Source of the DNA: Serinus canaria
Taxonomy: Eukaryota > Chordata > Aves > Passeriformes > Fringillidae
Length of the DNA stretch: 64,000 bases
Assembly: GCF_022539315.1 (NCBI RefSeq)
Contig: NC_066327.1
Location: forward strand, 14,672,995-14,736,994
Reading direction: 5' to 3'
The stretch's first letter is position 1. Each line of letters opens with the position of its first letter. Shown one piece after another: positions 59,374 to 64,000 of this stretch. Under the pieces are notes generated by a model. The model searched no databases and was not told where the DNA came from. It was given only the letters and a program-made list of their open reading frames with translations. A program made the translations under genes and the position numbers.

Positions 59374-61049
59374 CTGCAAGAGGGACAGCGGGTCATGGCA
59401 CTGTCCCGCCACCGCTCAGGCTGCTGCTCCATAGTTGGAGCTCTTTCTGCTCCTCCACTAGAGCTGCACCCACCCCATCTCCTGGGGCTGCATATGGCCC
59501 TGAGAGGGGCTAGGAAGAGCCTGTTCCAAACTCCCTTGTTACTGTTCCTCCCCTTCATGGCCGGAGTCACCTCCCATGCACGACACAAAGACAGAGAGAG
59601 AGAGAAAGACTTATTTTTGCACTTAGTTTTGGCACAGAGGAAAGAAAGTGATGAAGAGCCATGTGGCTGTGGCAGCATCCCAGCCTGCTCACCGGCCAAC
59701 AGGGAACATAAGCATGGCATGGGGAGTTTCCAGCAGGTCCCTGATGCTGCTCTGGGGGGTGCTGTTTGTTGCTGAGCTCCTGTACATCCTATTCTGGAGT
59801 GATACTGCTACTCCAGTGACCGGCGCAGGGGCTGGTGGTGGCAGCAGGGCTCATGGCCCTTCTCTGTCAGCTCCCTGCTGCAAACAGGGTGCAGCCACAC
59901 ATCCCCACAGAGGAGGGGACAAGCATGGGCTGTGCTGAAGCCATGGAGGTAGCTCTGCTCCCCCAGATGCTCCCCAAGGCAGTGGGAACACTGCTCCGGC
60001 CCTGCCCCATCTCCCCTCCTGCACCCAGCCTGACTGGTGTTCCTGCACCAGAGCCCCTTCCCCGGACACAGCTTGACCCCTCACCCCCAATCAACCCTGG
60101 CACCACACAGAGGAGACATCTGCATTTGGGGCTGGGCATCCCCAGGCTCTGCTTTCCCAGGTCCCAAAACGGCCTTCCTTGCCTTAATGTGTATCTAAGA
60201 CCCTCCCTGCATACCCTTCCATTGCCCAGCTTCCTTCAGCTTCCACAGCATGAGGCCAGCACACGGCAGCAGCCATGGCTTGGCACCGCAGCCCACACAC
60301 CCCTAAATCCAGCTCACTGCAGGCTGGTGAGGTCCCCCCCAAAGCAGCTTCTTCAGCTCCACCTCCTCTTCAGTGCCCAAGGCAAAGACACACCCGGGAC
60401 AGGAAAGACACTCCGGGGACCTGGAGCCTGGGGAATGCTGCTCAGCTGGGGGAACTCAGCCCAGCAGAGAGAAGCTGCAATGTCACTTTTGGGTGATGGG
60501 TATCAACAACAACTGGGACAAGTCCTGTGCCACATACAAGTCTCTTCTTAACCTCATCTTCATCTCCACACTACTGTGGAAACTGAAAGCAAATTTCTTT
60601 GTTTTGGTAGGAAAAAGGAAGAAGAGCAATAGCCGCAGGCTGAGCCCTCCCAGAATCTGTCTGTGACCGTCACCAGGGAAGGGGGTGTGCCTGACCAGGA
60701 GGTTCCTTCCACAGGGAGTTTATTCTGTCCACCTCGAAGCTCTGCCCGGCTGCAATATGCCCCTGAGTGGGCTGGGAGCCAGAATGCAAGCAATAACCCA
60801 GGTTCAGCCCCACTCTGAAGAAGCCTCCCTGAGGTGTTACTGCTTCCAGTTCCACATCCTAACTCTCAGAGCACACGTGGTGCCAAGGCCCTGTGTGATC
60901 CAGCAGGCACCTTCCAGACCAGGCACCACAGCAGTGGGCTTTTGGGATGGGCAGCACATCCACAGAGGAACACTGAAGCCACACAGGGGCTCGCCTGCTC
61001 CTGAGACCTCCAGAGCGGCCGGCTGCCTGCGGTCCTGGAACCCCAGGAC

Positions 61050-62500
61050 GGCATCCCGAGGCAGGACGGCACCCCCGACTTGCGGGACAGCGCTGGCCCG
61101 GCCCTCGTCCTGCCACAAGCAGCACCCGTAAGGTACCCACCCTCCTGTCCCAAGCGGGCACACCCGGCTCCCTCAGCACCCGCGGCTGGAAGCCAGCAGC
61201 CACACCGAGCAGGATGACCGTGACCCCGCGGAGGCCACTGCAGCTCCGAAACGAAGGGGATCGCGGTCCCGCAGCCCCTCGGAGGGGCGGGGGGAGGCGG
61301 CTCCCGAGCCCCGCCGAGAACAAAGTTAGCAGCGCGCCAGCGCTCACGCCCGGTGCCATCTGCTCGGGCACAGGCGGGCTCCGGGGCTGCCGCCCGCCCT
61401 GAGGGTCCTGCCACCCTGCTGCCACCCACCGCCGGCTCCGTCCCGGCACCCCGAGCTCTTCCGTAGCCCCTTCCCCGCCGTTCCCAAGCGGGCGCTGCCA
61501 GCTCCCCCGGGAGCGGGGTCACCGCTGGCCCCGCCGCACCGGCAGCCTCTTCGGAAGGTCGACCCCGACTCCTAACCCCACCCCCAGACCCGAGCCGAAC
61601 CCGACCCAAACCCGACCCTCTGTGTCCGAGACGGCGGCGCACGGCGGGGCGAGCAGCACATCCCGGAGCGCACCGACGGAGCGCCCCACCGTGCAGTACC
61701 CCGGGGAGGCACCGCGGCCACCGGCAGCCGGGAGCGCACCCCAGCCCGTGCCCCCCGTCGCGGAGCCCTGCCGGTGCCGGTGCGGATCTGTGGCTTTAAG
61801 AGCGGCCGCTCCGGGGCCATGTGCTCGGCGCCAAACAAAAGCAATAACAAAGGCGGCCGCCGGACCCCGCCACCGCCGCCTGGGGCAGGTGCCGTCGGGG
61901 GTCCGGGGGGCGGCCCCCGCCCACGCCCCGCTCCCGCCCCCCCCCGGCCCGCACGTACCTGCACCGATTGCCTGGGCCGCCGCTCCGGTGCCGCTGCGGC
62001 GCCCCCGCCCCCTCCCTCCCGCCGCTCTTTGTTCGCCGACGCCGGGCCCGGGCCTGCCCCCCCCCGCCGGCCCGCCGCCGGCCCTCCCCTCCCTCCCTCT
62101 CGCCCGCCTCCCGCCGGGCCGGCCCCCTCCCCGCCGCCGCTGTTTCCGGTGCCTCTTTGTTTTCCGCGGCGCGGGGCGGCCGCGGCGGGCCGGGGTGCGC
62201 GGGGGGGTGCCTGTCCCTTTAAGAAGCAGCGGGAGGCACCGGACCGAGTCACAGCGCTCGGGGGCACCGGGGGCGCGCGCGGCTGCCGCGGGGGGGGAAG
62301 GAGGGGGGCGGCCGGGGGCACCGGGGGGGGAGAGCGGCGCGGCGCGCGCGCGTCCCACGTGACCAGGCGTGTCACGGTCCGCAGCCATCTTGGAGCGCAG
62401 GGCCGCCACGCGGGGCAGCGACCCCCGTCCGGAACCACCGGGGTGGGCCCAGAACCGAGGGCACCCACCGCCCTTCTCAAGTGGCCTGGTGCCGCTACCG
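61050..62500 (-). promoter_or_regulatory. RNF44: RNF44 CpG-island promoter and non-coding exon 1
   Basis: A donor on the minus strand (GGTGCAG|GTACGTGCGG, exon edge at 61959) ends a probable non-coding first exon that starts near 62392. At its far end a YY1-type CCAAGATGGC (minus strand of 62384-62393) and an E-box CACGTG (62356-62361) are visible. G runs at 62290-62330 could form a quadruplex on the plus strand. Long open frames here are products of extreme GC content. Confidence 0.6.
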
Positions 62501-64000
62501 GCCACCTCGCCCCGCTGGGACAGGCCCTAAGGCTGGTGGCACGGTACCTGCGGCTGTGCCCCCGCATCACTCCCGGGCCCCTGGTCACCGGGCTGGCAGC
62601 TCCGTGGGCCCGGTGGGCCGCGGGCATGGCAGTCCCGTGGGCCCGGAAGTCGCCGTGCTTCTCTGCTGGTGGGCAGAAAGCACCGGGGTGGGGAAGCAGG
62701 GCCTCGGCTCCCCACCACCTTCCGCGCTCGGACGGGAGCATGGAGGGGCTACTCCGGTCCCGCTTAGGACATCGAACCCTTTTCCCGCACCGACACCTCT
62801 CCCAGGGGATCTGTGGCCAGTTCAAACTTTTACACACCAGAAAAGACCCTTTTGCTTCAGAAAAGCCTCCTATTCTCTCACATTAATTAAGCAAGAAGCA
62901 GGAACTACTCGGACCATCTGCACACCTCCAGCTCACCTGAGCGAGTCACCCGGCTGGTGGCTAACGCTGAGAGTTGGACGCTGAGAGGCAGAGCCACCCC
63001 GGGAGCTGCGCACCGAGAGGCCGAGCCAGCGGCTCCCCGTGTGCCCCAACAGCACCGCTCAGGCACCAGTCAAATCCCCGTGCTCAGGACAGCACATCGC
63101 AGCAGCTTCACTGAGTGCCAGATGCTGCATCTGAGCCAAATTTCCCCCGGTTACAACGCACACTTAGAAATTCCCAGGTAGGCGAGCGAGCCAGCCGGCA
63201 GCCCTGATGTAATGCCTATAAACCAGCCCTCCCCTGACAGCTGGGCTTTAAAGTGCTAACAACCAAAAGGGAGCTAATTAATTTGTAGCATCACCCCTTT
63301 CAAAGAAAACCTCAGATTGACGATTTAACAATTCAGTATCTTCTTGTTGTGATGAGCAGTCGGATTCAGCTTAGCTCGATTCCAGCCCCGTGCCCAGGTC
63401 TCTTCAGGCCTCTCTCAAGGCTCTCACCTCTTCACCCCACATCCAGGCATGCAGGAGGAGCTACACCAGGCTCAAGGATTCTCCAGGACACAGAGCACTC
63501 TGGGGGAAGATCCCTCTACCATGACTGTCAGTAGCACCACAGCCAACTGCTTCTGTCCCCATATTAGGGGACACACAGAACAGGAAGGCAGCACAGCAGG
63601 GCAGACCTATGATGGTGTCAGAGCCACGCACTCAGGCAAGAACTCCAGCAGGAAGAGCCAAAGGATTGAATCAGCCCAAACCTGAACAACCACCCTCCAG
63701 GTCTGTTCCACTACAGCCTCTTTGCTTCAGGAGATGGGGACTACAGGGAAGAGAAGGAAAACAGCACTCTGTCCTTTGACCTTGCCATTGTTTGTGGGCA
63801 GAGGCAGCACTGCACCTTCACAAGACTGCCAGGACACGGTCTGATCCTGGGCAGAGCACTGGCAGCAGGTAGAGGCCACAGATGGTGGATATCTCTGCAG
63901 ACACTCCCTCCAGACCCGCTCCAGCATCACCAGCTTCCCCGTGGGCAGCAGCTATCGATGTCCTCAGGACGGCACCAGGAGAAGCCATCGATGGAACACA
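62501..64000. other. no gene recognised right of RNF44
   Basis: No recognisable exon, RNA gene or repeat. In human the next gene is CDHR2, but no cadherin-type sequence is visible here. Confidence 0.5.

Noticed and set aside
61361..61392. Alternative coding first exon for RNF44 (MAPG followed by a GTGAGC donor)
   Set aside because: Its phase does not join the known family start MRPWELAV, which has its own ATG, and no upstream support exists. At most it is an untranslated alternative exon.
61572..62837. Long overlapping frames on both strands at the RNF44 promoter
   Set aside because: Extreme GC content suppresses stops in all frames. Products are runs of A, G, P and R without domains.

Overview
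The window is vertebrate nuclear DNA, almost certainly from a bird. It carries spliced genes with short introns, CpG-rich promoters and truncated CR1 retrotransposons, and its gene order is that of human 5q35.2 (to my knowledge chicken chromosome 13). No bacterial, organellar or viral gene, tRNA, rRNA or CRISPR array was seen. All exon positions were read by eye from splice sites, reading-frame phase and recalled family sequences. No alignment or transcript data were used.

Layout from left to right. CPLX2 (+, CDS 3139-4199) has a CpG-rich upstream region and a CA-rich minisatellite in its 5' intron. THOC3 (-, 6968-9828) and SIMC1 (+, 9962-17793) diverge from a 133-bp shared promoter. KIAA1191/P33MONOX (-, 20574-25884) converges on SIMC1. 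NOP16 (-, 26807-28813) and HIGD2A (+, 28994-29451) share a 180-bp promoter. CLTB (-, 32898-37405, including the neuronal 18-codon exon) and FAF2 (+, 38304-51865) diverge from a CpG island. RNF44 (-, 56065-59299, 5' non-coding exon near 61959-62392, 3' UTR to about 53300) converges on FAF2. From about 62.5 kb to the end I see no gene. All nine reading frames are intact across every junction I traced, giving 134, 323, 671, 306, 179, 93, 227, 445 and 442 residues.

The genes do not form a pathway. They are mostly housekeeping genes (mRNA export, ribosome assembly, respiratory-chain assembly, ER-associated degradation, clathrin coats, ubiquitin ligation) plus the synaptic regulator CPLX2. They alternate between head-to-head and tail-to-tail neighbours, so control elements are shared in short intergenic gaps. 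Recognisable promoter motifs sit in those gaps: ZNF143/THAP11-type sites, a TCTCGCGAGA palindrome, YY1-type AAGATGGC sites and ETS/CRE sites.

I found no new biological system. The observations most worth checking are a 327-bp tandem duplication of the 3' end of SIMC1 that includes its last 21 codons, two GC-AG introns (THOC3, FAF2), a pyrimidine tract next to the neuronal CLTB exon, paired miR-30-type sites beside a Pumilio-type site in the RNF44 3' UTR, and two short minisatellites in the CLTB-FAF2 promoter interval.
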